Below, piece by piece: positions 1 to 8,995 of a stretch of DNA of 64,000 nucleotides. Within the stretch, counting starts at the first letter, position 1. Every line of letters begins with the position of its first letter. This stretch comes from Boudabousia marimammalium (GTDB lineage Bacteria > Actinomycetota > Actinomycetes > Actinomycetales > Actinomycetaceae): contig NZ_MPDM01000002.1 in assembly GCF_001936115.1 (NCBI RefSeq), positions 186,001 to 250,000 on the forward strand. The letters run 5' to 3'. The notes under the pieces are model-generated. The model saw nothing but the letters and a program-made list of their open reading frames with translations, ran no database searches and was not told the DNA's origin. The position numbers and the translations under genes were made by a program.

Positions 1-146
1 TCATCCAAAAACCAAGCGTTACTTGCCCGCCGACGAGCTGTAGCAGTCTTCCCCACACCCTTAGCTCCATCAATCGCAACAGCCGGAGCCAGGGGAAGAA
101 GCTCATCCAGTTCTAGGTCTACAGTTCAAGGTTGATACTGACTCAC
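1..146 (-). pseudogene. 5' fragment of AAA-type ATPase (DUF4143-like) gene with premature stop
   Basis: Reading leftward from a GTG at 144-146, the frame begins MSQYQP and then meets TGA at 126-128. Past the stop the same frame continues without interruption to the window edge as TVDLELDELL followed by a Walker A P-loop, GAKGVGKT (about 42-68), and a basic stretch. This matches the N-terminal layout of the ATPases paired with DUF4143, where arginine is usual at the stop position, so a CGA to TGA change is the simplest explanation. The rest of the gene lies outside the window. The family call rests on a short segment, and I see no good in-frame restart before the P-loop. Confidence 0.6.
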
Positions 147-156
147 AAGCCATACA

Positions 157-202
157 CTACCATTTTCACACCCCAAACGCTACCATTTTCACACCTTAAA
201 CG
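157..202. repeat. Two tandem 23-bp direct repeats
   Basis: Two adjacent 23-bp copies (157-179 and 180-202) share CTACCATTTTCACACC and AAACG and differ only at two central bases (CC versus TT). They sit immediately upstream of the broken ATPase gene and next to the end of hipA. Such short direct repeats can be the remains of insertion-sequence ends or a regulatory site. No transposase is visible here. Confidence 0.7.
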
Positions 203-238
203 GACAGGTTAGCTCCACATCTGCCCGTCGCCGTGCTT

Positions 239-1438
239 CTACTGCAGTAGTGATTCAATCTTGAAACGCCTGCTACTTAGTTCCTTCTGAGCTCCCGACA
301 AGGGCGAACCCTCGAAAGGTAGTTGGGAAAGGTCGATACTCTTTGCCGTACTTAAGGCTAACCGCTGGATGTCGCGGGCGGCCCGTATCGGCAGCCCAAT
401 ATTATCGGCAAATTCATCCCAGTGTCTACCACTAAGTTTGTTGGTGCGACCTGCGACTGGTAGTGCCATAGTAAAGTCTCTATAGAGAGCTGTGCAGGCC
501 AAATCATACATGGGAGCTACAGACCAAATACCCTTGAGATTACGCAAAATAGAGAGGTTTTTGGCATGCAAGTCACCATTTCCGGTCAGCCACGCGAAAA
601 GGAACTGCAAATATAGAGTGCGCGTCGCAATTTTGGGTGCTTGCGTTCGCTCTGCAAGCGCACGAACTACATCCTCGGAAGCAACCGAGTACTTCTGTGC
701 CGGCAGAATCTCTAGCACTTGGGTGGCATCCTCTTGGGCGAGGCGCATCAGTTTCCCGTCTTTTCCTGCGACACGGTCAAATCGTGTCACGAATAACCCT
801 TCACACCCTTTACTGTCAGTAAGTAGCTCTGCTTGGGCGACAGGGATTTTTAGGGCACGCGCCGACTTAAGATGAAGGTATTCGTTTTGGACGAGGTGGG
901 GATGCACGGGAGGGTTAATCTTTAAAATTGCGTAACGCCCTTCAGTGCTGATTGGCATATTAATCATGGATGCTGAGGCTTTAGCCTGCACACCAGGAAC
1001 CGCATACCGGTCCACTGTATCGGTGATGACTCTGAAATCGGATTCGGCAAGCTCCCCCACCAGTGGGGCTGGTTCCGTCGGAGCCACGCCAGAGGGGAAT
1101 AGCCTGACGTCTCCAGGAGTATCCGCACCAACAGCTAAGAGCATTGTTAGTTCATCATCGAGCGAGGTTTTGGTCGCCCGGTTCAAAACGGTGAGGCGGT
1201 GCCCTTCAGGCAGGAGTCCCGCAAAGAACGGCGGTAGCGCACCGCCGGGACGCACTGCTTTTTCCCCGAGGGGTAACGAAAAAGAGATTGCCTCTCCATC
1301 GTACGAATCAAGATAGGAGAATTCCACTTCCCCGGTTTCGTTCCGTTTTAGAGTCCCAGCTAGGTAGTCGCCTTTATACACGTCTACAGTGTCTATAAAG
1401 CGCATCTGGTCGAGGGCAGGGGCAGCCGTCTGTATCAT
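239..1438 (-). CDS. hipA: HipA-family serine/threonine kinase toxin
   Basis: HipA-type kinase toxin of a type II toxin-antitoxin pair. HipA proteins phosphorylate targets such as glutamyl-tRNA synthetase and induce growth arrest. The 399-residue protein has the N-terminal HipA subdomain with the FFAGLLPEG element (about residues 71-79), a glycine-rich VPGVQAK ATP-loop motif (about 147-153), the catalytic GDLHAKN segment (about 290-296) and the MYDLACT metal-binding region (about 313-319). All key kinase motifs look intact and the length is near the family norm. It overlaps the upstream antitoxin gene by 4 bases, which implies translational coupling. The target is not inferable from sequence. 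Confidence 0.92.
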   Translation of the reverse strand: MIQTAAPALDQMRFIDTVDVYKGDYLAGTLKRNETGEVEFSYLDSYDGEAISFSLPLGEKAVRPGGALPPFFAGLLPEGHRLTVLNRATKTSLDDELTMLLAVGADTPGDVRLFPSGVAPTEPAPLVGELAESDFRVITDTVDRYAVPGVQAKASASMINMPISTEGRYAILKINPPVHPHLVQNEYLHLKSARALKIPVAQAELLTDSKGCEGLFVTRFDRVAGKDGKLMRLAQEDATQVLEILPAQKYSVASEDVVRALAERTQAPKIATRTLYLQFLFAWLTGNGDLHAKNLSILRNLKGIWSVAPMYDLACTALYRDFTMALPVAGRTNKLSGRHWDEFADNIGLPIRAARDIQRLALSTAKSIDLSQLPFEGSPLSGAQKELSSRRFKIESLLQ

Positions 1439-1692
1439 TGACGAACCACCTCAACCGTTAGCCCGAGCGTATCCGCGACGGCTAGGAGAGCTTTTAGGCT
1501 GGGGCTGGAACTTCCTTTTTCGAGGGAGCGTACAGTGCGATCCGAAACGCCGGATAGATCAGCAACCTGTTGCTGAGTCAGGCCGTATTCTTTACGCGCA
1601 ATTTTTAGGGCCGTAGCTATCCCAGCTAGACCCGCATCAGAATCTGATTCACCAGACGTTTTCGGAACTATTTTTCCGTAATTGGTAGACAT
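1435..1692 (-). CDS. hipB: HipB-like XRE-family antitoxin/repressor
   Basis: An 85-residue helix-turn-helix protein. The XRE domain covers about residues 28-80 (LTQQQVADLSGVSDRTVRSLE is the recognition core). It lies directly upstream of hipA with a 4-base overlap, the classic antitoxin position. HipB proteins bind HipA and repress their own operon by binding inverted repeats. Three such repeats are present here, one of them inside the first codons of this gene. The ATG at 1690-1692 is the only sensible start. Confidence 0.88.
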   Translation of the reverse strand: MSTNYGKIVPKTSGESDSDAGLAGIATALKIARKEYGLTQQQVADLSGVSDRTVRSLEKGSSSPSLKALLAVADTLGLTVEVVRQ

Positions 1693-1801
1693 GAAGACAA
1701 TGGTACACCCTAAAAGAGCAATTCGGAACTATGTTTCCGAATTTACCAAAATCCAACCAACCATGTTTACTTTCAGCCAGTTTCGGAAACATCTTTCCGG
1801 A
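1661..1801. promoter_or_regulatory. Triple inverted-repeat operator array of hipBA
   Basis: Three copies of the dyad CGGAA-n6-TTCCG lie at 1663-1678, 1724-1739 and 1784-1799, with conserved flanking T and A bases. Their centres are 61 and 60 bp apart, close to six helical turns. The first lies within the hipB coding start and the other two in the 150-bp gap between hipB and ychF. HipB-type antitoxins are known to bind spaced dyads and bend the DNA, so autoregulation is the natural reading. The binding itself is inferred. Confidence 0.75.
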
Positions 1802-1844
1802 CAGTGCAAACATGAGCTCAGACTGATAAGTCTGCTATAGGAGA

Positions 1845-2930
1845 CTACACGTTAAACCGAAACTCCACGACGTCGCCGTCGGCCATAATGTAGTCTTTGC
1901 CTTCCATGCGGACCTTGCCTGCGGCGCGGGCTTCTGCCATGGAGCCGGCGGCTACCAGGTCGTCGAATGAGACGACCTCGGCCTTGATGAAGCCCTTCTG
2001 GAAGTCGGTGTGGATGACGCCAGCAGCCTCGGGGGCGGTGGCGCCCTTCTTCACGGTCCAAGCCCTGGCTTCCTTGGGTCCGGCGGTGAGGTAGGTTTGC
2101 AGGCCGAGGGTGTCGAATCCGACGCGGGCCAGCTTGTCCAGGCCGGACTCTTCCTGTCCTGCCTCTGCTAGCATTTCAGCGGCTTCTTCCTCGTCCAACT
2201 CAACCAGTTCGGATTCAAACTGTGCGTCCAAGAAAACGGCCTCAGCGGGGGCGACCAGCGCGGAGAGTTCCGCCTGCAAGTCAGCATCCTCCAGCCCCTC
2301 GGCATCCATGTTGAAAACGTAGATGAAAGGCTTGGTGGTCATGAGCTGGAAGGTACGCAAGATCTTCATATCCAAGTCGGCGGCGGCAGCGTTAGCGAAC
2401 AGCAGCTTGCCGTCCTCCAACAGTTGCAGAGCGCCCTTGGCTACGTCCAGGTACTCCGGCTCTGTCTTCTTACCGCGCACCTCTTTTTCGAGGCGCGGGA
2501 TGGCCTTCTCTAGGGTCTGAATATCAGCCAAGATCAGCTCAGTGGAGATGGTTTCAATATCGGCTGCAGCATCAACCTTCCCGTCGACGTGAACCACGTC
2601 AGGGTCCTTAAAGGCGCGGGTCACCTGGCAGATTGCGTCCGCTTCACGAATATTCGCCAGGAACTGGTTGCCCAGACCTTCACCCTCTGACGCGCCCCGC
2701 ACAATCCCCGCAATATCAACGAAAGATACGGTCGCGGGTAGAATCCTTTCGGATTTGAAAATCTCCGCCAGCTGATTCAAACGAGGGTCAGGTAGCGACA
2801 CCACGCCTACGTTGGGTTCAATGGTCGCAAACGGGTAGTTTGCTGCCAGTACGGTCGCGCGGGTGAGCGCATTAAACAAAGTCGACTTGCCTACGTTGGG
2901 CAGTCCTGCAATTCCAATAGTTAAAGCCAC
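1845..2930 (-). CDS. ychF: Redox-regulated ATPase YchF (Obg-like)
   Basis: A TRAFAC-class P-loop protein of the Obg family that prefers ATP and associates with ribosomes and stress responses. Visible features are G1 GLPNVGKST (about 9-17), the G3-like region [16 protein letters not shown] (about 72-87), the NMDAEG specificity region (about 206-211) replacing canonical NKxD, and a C-terminal TGS domain ending in [10 protein letters not shown]. The 361-residue length is standard. It appears monocistronic and is divergent from rmuC. Confidence 0.97.
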   Translation of the reverse strand: MALTIGIAGLPNVGKSTLFNALTRATVLAANYPFATIEPNVGVVSLPDPRLNQLAEIFKSERILPATVSFVDIAGIVRGASEGEGLGNQFLANIREADAICQVTRAFKDPDVVHVDGKVDAAADIETISTELILADIQTLEKAIPRLEKEVRGKKTEPEYLDVAKGALQLLEDGKLLFANAAAADLDMKILRTFQLMTTKPFIYVFNMDAEGLEDADLQAELSALVAPAEAVFLDAQFESELVELDEEEAAEMLAEAGQEESGLDKLARVGFDTLGLQTYLTAGPKEARAWTVKKGATAPEAAGVIHTDFQKGFIKAEVVSFDDLVAAGSMAEARAAGKVRMEGKDYIMADGDVVEFRFNV

Positions 2931-3038
2931 AAGGGCATTCTACGCCATGACGGGCTTGCGGGGCACGCCACCGGGCCTGAATCACGTTTTGGGGACGAGG
3001 GGGTCTTAAATGTCCCGCCGCCTTGTTTAACTAGTCGC

Positions 3039-4082
3039 ATGAGTTATACGGAACTATTTTTCATCTTCGCCAGCCTGTTGCTTGGCCTCGCGATTGGTTA
3101 TTTTCTGGGCAGCCGCTCTCACGGCTACTCCCCTACTGACTCTGTCCAGCCGCCCGCCGCGACAGGACAGGATATGGCTTTGCTGTCACAGCATCTGAGA
3201 CAGTTAGAGGGACGGGTGCAGGATTTAAGTAACCGCACCAGTCAGCATTTTGGCTCTATTGGGCAGCAGCTTCGGCAAGCCGTCGAGGGGGATGCCCGCT
3301 TGGTGGAGGCAACGCGGAGCCTTGAATCGACCTTGAGTTCACATAGCGCTCGCGGCGCTTGGGGTGAGATTGAGCTGCATAGGATCTTTGAAGCAGCCGG
3401 CCTGCAGCAGCACGTGGATTACTCTTTGCAGGCAGTGCAGACGGATCGTTCTCGGCCTGACGCAATCATTCACCTTCCCGAAAGTGGCAGCATCGTGGTG
3501 GACGCAAAAGTTCCCTTTGACGCATATTTACGTGCCATGGAGGTGCCAGCTGACTCTGCCGAATACTCCCAGCTAATGCACGCCCACGCTAATACCTTGG
3601 CAGAGCATGTGAAAACCCTACAGAAACGGGATTATCACAGCACTATCTCTGGCTCCTTGGGTTTCACCCTCATGTTCCTCCCCATGGAGGCGCTACTGTC
3701 TGCCGCACTGGATGTCGATCCTGCGCTGTTGGAAACCAGTATGCGGGCTAATGTTTACATTGTGACTCCCACTTCCCTACTGGCGACTGCGCGTACCTGC
3801 GCGCAAATCTGGCTGCTGGCCAAGACTGAGGATAATGCGCGCGATATTGTGAAACTAGGCCAAGAGCTATCTGGCCGCATAGCCACTGCGGTCAACCATT
3901 TGAACCGGGTCGGCAGCAGTCTCCAAAGCGCCCTCAAAGCCTACAATCAGACCGTTGGCTCTCTAGAAACTAGGGTGCTCCCACAGATACGGAAAATTGA
4001 GAATCTGGGGGAAATGCCCGCTCTAAATGGGGTCGAGGATGCTACCGCCCGCGCCTTCTCATCAGCGGAATGGGGTGATTAG
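3039..4082 (+). CDS. rmuC: DNA recombination protein RmuC
   Basis: RmuC-family protein linked to limiting DNA inversions and repeat recombination, with a PD-(D/E)XK nuclease-like core. An N-terminal membrane segment (about residues 5-24) is followed by a coiled-coil stretch and the conserved core [17 protein letters not shown] (about 105-121) and [12 protein letters not shown] (about 152-163), where Asp and Lys form the nuclease-like signature. The 347-residue length is within family range. No strong ribosome binding site precedes the ATG. The 3' end overlaps the convergent ispH by 4 bases. Confidence 0.9.
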   Translation: MSYTELFFIFASLLLGLAIGYFLGSRSHGYSPTDSVQPPAATGQDMALLSQHLRQLEGRVQDLSNRTSQHFGSIGQQLRQAVEGDARLVEATRSLESTLSSHSARGAWGEIELHRIFEAAGLQQHVDYSLQAVQTDRSRPDAIIHLPESGSIVVDAKVPFDAYLRAMEVPADSAEYSQLMHAHANTLAEHVKTLQKRDYHSTISGSLGFTLMFLPMEALLSAALDVDPALLETSMRANVYIVTPTSLLATARTCAQIWLLAKTEDNARDIVKLGQELSGRIATAVNHLNRVGSSLQSALKAYNQTVGSLETRVLPQIRKIENLGEMPALNGVEDATARAFSSAEWGD

Positions 4083-5086
4083 GCGGTATGGTTACTGCTT
4101 CGCGTGCGGTCATTGTGCACGTCAATCACGCCGGCTTCTTTCATGTCGGAGCGAAGGTTCTTCGGCAATGAGAAAGTCACAGTTTCAGTTTCGGTCCGCA
4201 CCTCTTCAACTGTGGCGTAACCGTGCTTATCCAGCCAGGCCAGCACGTCACGTACCAGAATCTCTGGCACTGAAGCACCAGAAGTCAAACCAACGGTGCT
4301 GACGCCCTCAAACCAGGACTCTTCCAGCTCATCAGCTTTATCAATCCGCTGTCCAGCTGAAGCACCGTTTTCTAGGGCAACTTCGAGGAGCCGCACAGAG
4401 TTTGAAGAGTTAGCTGAGCCCACCACAATCATCAAATCACAACGCGCCGCCATCGCCTTCACCGCAGTCTGCCGATTCTGGGTCGCATAGCAAATATCCG
4501 AACCCGGCGGATCCACTAGATTCGGGAAACGATCCCGCAGGCGGCGAACCGTCTCCATGGCTTCATCCACTGAAAGAGTGGTTTGTGAAAGCCAAACTAC
4601 CTTGTCAGGGTCGCGGACAACGACCTTATCCACCTCATCCGGATTGTTTACAATCTGGATCCGATCAGGAGCATGACCGTAAGTACCTTCGACCTCTTCA
4701 TGGCCTTCATGGCCAACCAGAACAATGTCGTAATCGCCCTTGTCGTACCGGACCGCTTCACGGTGCACCTTGGTGACCAGCGGGCAGGTGGCGTCAATAG
4801 TTTGCAAACGACGGGCCGCAGCCTCCGCATGGACCTGCGGGGAAACACCATGTGCGGAAAACACGCAGCGCGCCCCCTCAGGAACCTCATCGGTTTCCTG
4901 CACGAAAATCGCGCCGCGAGCACTCAAAGTCTCCACCACATACTTGTTATGGACAATCTCCTTGCGCACATAAACCGGGGCGCCGTACATCTCCAAGGCA
5001 CGCTCCACCGCCTCAACCGCACGGTCCACGCCCGCACAGTAGCCGCGAGGGGCTGCCAACAGGACTTTCTTATCTGCTCCGCTCAT
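4079..5086 (-). CDS. ispH: 4-hydroxy-3-methylbut-2-enyl diphosphate reductase
   Basis: The last enzyme of the MEP isoprenoid pathway, a [4Fe-4S] reductase forming IPP and DMAPP. The three cluster cysteines are visible in GYCAGV (about residue 17), [10 protein letters not shown] (about 100) and [10 protein letters not shown] (about 198), with the conserved SANSSNS substrate motif (about 223-229). The 335-residue length is normal. With ispE elsewhere in this window it shows that the organism uses the MEP route. It is divergent from xseA. Confidence 0.97.
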   Translation of the reverse strand: MSGADKKVLLAAPRGYCAGVDRAVEAVERALEMYGAPVYVRKEIVHNKYVVETLSARGAIFVQETDEVPEGARCVFSAHGVSPQVHAEAAARRLQTIDATCPLVTKVHREAVRYDKGDYDIVLVGHEGHEEVEGTYGHAPDRIQIVNNPDEVDKVVVRDPDKVVWLSQTTLSVDEAMETVRRLRDRFPNLVDPPGSDICYATQNRQTAVKAMAARCDLMIVVGSANSSNSVRLLEVALENGASAGQRIDKADELEESWFEGVSTVGLTSGASVPEILVRDVLAWLDKHGYATVEEVRTETETVTFSLPKNLRSDMKEAGVIDVHNDRTRSSNHTA

Positions 5087-5160
5087 ACAGGCCAGATTAC
5101 CAGTACACAGGCTGAATGATTGAGTGGAAAAATTGCCCCAAAGAAGAATAAGGTTAGCTT

Positions 5161-6417
5161 ATGGATTCAACACTACCCCGCCTAGCCGGCGAAACCACCC
5201 GCGAAAATCCGTGGCCGCTCCGCTTACTCACCGAAAAGATGAAAGCGTATATTGAGCGAATGTCCACCTGCTGGGTTGAAGGCGAAGTCGTTGAACTCAA
5301 AATCCGCCCCGGCAACCGGATGAGCTTCCTCACACTGCGCGACATTGAAGCTGAAACACAAATGAACGTAGCCCTCTGGGCCAGCGCCATCCAGCCCGTC
5401 AAGGAGACCCTTGAACCCGGAGCCCGCGTAGTAGTCCAAGCCAAGCCCACCTTCTGGGAACGTAGCGGCTCACTACAACTCCAAGGCACCGCCGTGCACT
5501 TACAGGGCCTAGGCGATATGCTGGCCCGCATCGAGATGCTCCGGCAACAACTTCAGGCAGAAGGACTCTTCGCAGCAGAGCTGAAAAAACCACTCCCCTT
5601 CATCCCCCGCAAAATCGGTCTGATCTGCGGGCAAGGAGCCAAAGCCGAACAAGACGTCAAAGTCAATGCCCGCCTGCGCTGGCCCGGCGCCATCTTCGAA
5701 ACCCGCTACGCCAACGTACAAGGCGAACACACTGCCGCTACCGTCATCAACGCCCTCACCGAGCTAGATCAGATCGAGGACGTAGACGTCATCATTATTA
5801 CCCGAGGGGGCGGCGCAGTAACCGACCTGCTGCCCTTCTCAGATGAGCGCATCGTCAGAGCCGTAGCGGCCGCTACCACGCCAATCGTATCCGCGATCGG
5901 CCACGAAACCGACGCTCCCCTCCTCGACCTAGTAGCAGACTACCGGGCCTCCACCCCGACAGATGCAGCACGCAAAGTCGTGCCCGACCTAGCGCAAGAA
6001 CTAGAAGGCCTAAACAACACGATTCAGCAAGGCAGAAGCCTCATCCTGGCACGGCTTGATGACGAACAAAAACACTTGAACGCACTCTATGAGAGGCCCA
6101 CCTTCGCCTCCCCCATCGGCATTATCGACTCACACAGCACCGAAATCGAAAGAGCCCAGCAGGGATTACAAGAACGCATCAGCAACCGGCTAGACATTCT
6201 TGAATCAGCCCTCACCGGCTACCAGAGAGAACTCAAAGCACTATCCCCACAATCCATCCTGGAGCGCGGTTACACAGTGTTGAGAACCCCAGACAGGAAA
6301 GTCGTCACCGACGCGACATCCCTCAAAAAGGGCGACCTAGTGGAAGGCATGCTAGCCCATGGCTCATTCGTGGCCTCCATCGTTGGCACCAACACCAACC
6401 AAGGCTCCACTAAATAA
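5161..6417 (+). CDS. xseA: Exodeoxyribonuclease VII large subunit
   Basis: Large subunit of ExoVII, a single-strand DNA exonuclease complex. An N-terminal OB-fold (about residues 15-115) is followed by the catalytic domain with RPRKIGLICGQ-like and IIITRGGGAVTDLLPF (about 212-227) motifs and the AIGHETDAPLLDLVADYRASTPT block (about 245-267), then coiled-coil helices that bind XseB. The ATG follows AAGG. xseB follows 42 bases downstream on the same strand, forming an xseAB operon. Confidence 0.96.
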   Translation: MDSTLPRLAGETTRENPWPLRLLTEKMKAYIERMSTCWVEGEVVELKIRPGNRMSFLTLRDIEAETQMNVALWASAIQPVKETLEPGARVVVQAKPTFWERSGSLQLQGTAVHLQGLGDMLARIEMLRQQLQAEGLFAAELKKPLPFIPRKIGLICGQGAKAEQDVKVNARLRWPGAIFETRYANVQGEHTAATVINALTELDQIEDVDVIIITRGGGAVTDLLPFSDERIVRAVAAATTPIVSAIGHETDAPLLDLVADYRASTPTDAARKVVPDLAQELEGLNNTIQQGRSLILARLDDEQKHLNALYERPTFASPIGIIDSHSTEIERAQQGLQERISNRLDILESALTGYQRELKALSPQSILERGYTVLRTPDRKVVTDATSLKKGDLVEGMLAHGSFVASIVGTNTNQGSTK

Positions 6418-6459
6418 TCAGAACCTCCAACCATTACAACCCAAAGAAAGACAAGCACT

Positions 6460-6702
6460 ATGACTGAAAACAACGAAACCGCAGCAACCGAAATCAGCCA
6501 GCTCAGCTACGAAGAAGCCCGTGCAGAACTAGTTGAAACTGTGCGCAAACTAGACTCCCGCGACATCCCCCTAGAAGACGCGCTAAAACTATGGGAAAGA
6601 GGACAAGAACTAGCTGCACACTGCCAGGCAATCCTAGCCAGCGCCCGGGAAAGAGTAGCCGCTAAAGACCAGAGCGGAGCAGGAAGCGAACCGGAAGCCT
6701 AA
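6460..6702 (+). CDS. xseB: Exodeoxyribonuclease VII small subunit
   Basis: An 80-residue helical protein with the family core LSYEEARAELVETVRKLD (about 16-33) and IPLEDALKLWERGQELA (about 37-53). XseB molecules wrap the coiled-coil arms of XseA. It lies directly downstream of xseA behind an A-rich ribosome binding site. Its 3' end overlaps the convergent uppS gene by 4 bases. Confidence 0.95.
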   Translation: MTENNETAATEISQLSYEEARAELVETVRKLDSRDIPLEDALKLWERGQELAAHCQAILASARERVAAKDQSGAGSEPEA

Positions 6703-7463
6703 TGGCCCATGCGGCGCTCACGCTGACCGTAATCACGCAAAGCACGCAAGAAATCAACGCGGCGCATATCAGGCCAGAAAGTCTCACAGAAATAGTATTC
6801 AGAGTGGACTGACTGCCAGAGCAAGAATCCAGACAGTCGCTGCTCACCAGAAGTACGAATCACCAAATCAGGATCAGGCTGGCCCGTAGTGTAAAGATTA
6901 TCGGCAATCTCCTCCACCCCGACTTCCTCAGCAGCCTGCTCAATGGACTGTCCGGCCTCCGCACGCTTACACAGCAGCCGACGAACCGCCTCAGCAATCT
7001 CATCACGGCCCCCATAACCAACCGCAACATTCACCACTAAACCCTGCACATCACTAGTTGAATCGCAAGCCTCCTGCAAAGCGGTGGCCGCATCCTCAGG
7101 GAGCCGGCTCAAATCCCCCACCAGCTGCAAATGCCAGCGCTTCGACGCTGCCATCTGCTTCACACTATCCACAATGATGCCGATTAGCTGATCAAGCTCC
7201 TCACTGCTACGACCCAAATTATCCGTAGACAGCATCCACAAAGTCACAATCTCAACCTTCGCGGACTCAGCCCAACCCAAAAAATCTACAATCTTCTTCG
7301 CGCCCTCACGGTGACCTGAAGCAGTATCGAAACCCGCCTCCCGAGCCCACCGCCGATTACCATCCAAAATCACACCCACATGGCGCGGAATCGCAGAGCC
7401 CTCAAGAATTTCGCGCAACAAACGCCGCTCATACGCGTCATACAGCAACCGAAAATTCATCAT
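6699..7463 (-). CDS. uppS: Isoprenyl (undecaprenyl-type) diphosphate synthase
   Basis: cis-Prenyltransferase that elongates IPP units to the polyprenyl diphosphate carrier lipid for cell-wall synthesis. The pyrophosphate-binding motif VGVILDGNRRWA (about 29-40) carries the catalytic Asp. The C-terminal RTSGEQRLSGFLLWQ (about 209-223) and EYYFCETFWPD (about 227-237) blocks are present. The 254-residue length is typical of actinobacterial homologues, whose product length (C15, C50 or C55) cannot be told here. A strong AAGGAGGAG site precedes ATGATG. Confidence 0.95.
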   Translation of the reverse strand: MMNFRLLYDAYERRLLREILEGSAIPRHVGVILDGNRRWAREAGFDTASGHREGAKKIVDFLGWAESAKVEIVTLWMLSTDNLGRSSEELDQLIGIIVDSVKQMAASKRWHLQLVGDLSRLPEDAATALQEACDSTSDVQGLVVNVAVGYGGRDEIAEAVRRLLCKRAEAGQSIEQAAEEVGVEEIADNLYTTGQPDPDLVIRTSGEQRLSGFLLWQSVHSEYYFCETFWPDMRRVDFLRALRDYGQRERRMGH

Positions 7464-7631
7464 GACTCCTCCTTAAACTAGGGATATTGTACGACGAAAC
7501 CCGCCCCACACTGTAGAACTACCCCACCGGCACGCCCTCGGCGTACAAACCGAAGACTCCTGTTCATATAAGGTGACGCACCTCAAATAGCGAACTACAG
7601 TTATTAGTAACGCTTTCGCGAAAGGTCCAAC

Positions 7632-8315
7632 ATGTCTACAACAAAACCGGAAGTCAGCTCAGCACCCTACGACGAAATCGAACAACACCGCCCCCTGCTC
7701 CGCGGCTGGATCCACACCATCGCTGCACCCCTGTCGTTGGCAGCAGCAATCGTCCTAGTTGTCCTCGCACCCACCTCAGCCACCAGATGGGCATCAGTGG
7801 TGTACATGATTTGTTCACTCATGCTGTTCTCCACCTCCGCGATCTACCATCGCATCGTCTGGGGGCAAAAAGGCGACGCCATCCTAAGACGAATGGACCA
7901 CTCCAACATTTTCCTGCTCATCGCCGGCACCTACACGCCCATTACCGTGGCATCCCTCACCGGCACGAACCGAATCATGTTACTCTCCATCGTCTGGGGT
8001 GGCGCCGGCATCGGCATCCTCATGCGCATCTTCTGGCTCCAAGCACCCCGCTGGTCCTACACACTGATCTACATTCTGCTCGGCTGGGTTGCCATCTGGT
8101 TCCTCTACCCCATCGCTGAAGGATCAAACTGGGCGGTAGTGTGGCTCCTCGTTTCCGGAGGCATCGTCTACACGATTGGCGCTATCTTCTACGCCTTACG
8201 CTGGCCCGGGCCGCTCGCAAAAATCTTCGGATTCCATGAGTTCTTCCACCTCTGCACGCTAATCGGCTGGACCCTCATGTGCGTCGCAACTTATATCGCT
8301 GTGCTTAGCGCATAG
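7632..8315 (+). CDS. trhA: Hemolysin III / TrhA family membrane protein
   Basis: A seven-helix membrane protein of the CREST superfamily (YqfA/hemolysin III), linked to membrane homeostasis. Conserved elements are SAIYHR (about 69-74), the RRMDHSNIFLLIAGTYTPI motif (about 85-103) and the C-terminal HEFFHL (about 200-205). The His and Asp residues match the predicted metal site. Hydrophobic helices span nearly the whole 227 residues. A GAAAGG site precedes the ATG. Clustering with uppS and greA is common in actinobacteria. Confidence 0.92.
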   Translation: MSTTKPEVSSAPYDEIEQHRPLLRGWIHTIAAPLSLAAAIVLVVLAPTSATRWASVVYMICSLMLFSTSAIYHRIVWGQKGDAILRRMDHSNIFLLIAGTYTPITVASLTGTNRIMLLSIVWGGAGIGILMRIFWLQAPRWSYTLIYILLGWVAIWFLYPIAEGSNWAVVWLLVSGGIVYTIGAIFYALRWPGPLAKIFGFHEFFHLCTLIGWTLMCVATYIAVLSA

Positions 8316-8434
8316 ACAACAAAGCAGATACAATACAGACAACCTACGCATCAACCAATGATGCTTGATTACGCCCACAGGCAGCTGTATCATCCTGTGG
8401 TCTAGCTGCCCACAGGGTTAACAAAGGAAAAACA

Positions 8435-8914
8435 ATGACCGAAAAACGTTGGATAGATAAAGCTTCATACCAGAAGCTGCAGGAAGAACTGGCTTTCCTC
8501 ACGGAAACCAAGCGCCCCGAAATTGCCCGCAAGATTGACGAAGCACGGCAAGACGGTGACCTCAAAGAAAACGGCGCCTACCATGCTGCCCGCGATGAGC
8601 AATCCATGAATGAGACCCGCATCCTACAGCTCGAAGAGCTACTGCGCAACTCTGAAGTAGGCGAAACCCCCGCCGACGACGGGATTGTTGAACCCGGCAT
8701 GGTTGTGACCGTGAAAATGGCTGGACGGGAAATGAAATTCCTGCTCGGCCTCCGTGAAGCCTCCGACGACCTAGACATTGACGTGTACTCTCCCGAAGCT
8801 CCACTCGGCCAGGCCATCCTAGGCTCCAAGCAGGGCGACACCGTCTCCTACAAGGCACCCAACGGGAAGACCTTCGACGTGGAAATCCTAAAAGCCTCCC
8901 CCTACGAAGGCTAA
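8435..8914 (+). CDS. greA: Transcription elongation factor GreA
   Basis: Rescues backtracked RNA polymerase by stimulating transcript cleavage. The 159 residues comprise an N-terminal antiparallel coiled coil (about 8-80), including the acidic loop region DGDLKENGAYHAARDEQ (about 45-61), and a C-terminal FKBP-like domain ending in PNGKTFDVEILK. The ATG follows AAAGGA. A strong hairpin terminator lies 20 bases after the stop. Confidence 0.96.
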   Translation: MTEKRWIDKASYQKLQEELAFLTETKRPEIARKIDEARQDGDLKENGAYHAARDEQSMNETRILQLEELLRNSEVGETPADDGIVEPGMVVTVKMAGREMKFLLGLREASDDLDIDVYSPEAPLGQAILGSKQGDTVSYKAPNGKTFDVEILKASPYEG

Positions 8915-8934
8915 ACTAGAAAACTAGAAAATAC

Positions 8935-8973
8935 GAGGAAGGCTGGCACCCATCACGGGTGCCAGCCTTCCTC
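8935..8973. terminator. 17-bp perfect hairpin between greA and convergent permease gene
   Basis: A perfect stem with arms at 8935-8951 and 8957-8973 around a 5-base loop. It is followed by CTCGTT-type sequence on the plus strand and by a T-rich run on the minus strand, so it can serve both greA and the convergent gene ending at 8996. Confidence 0.9.
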
Positions 8974-8995
8974 GTTAAACATCAGCTACCTGCAA

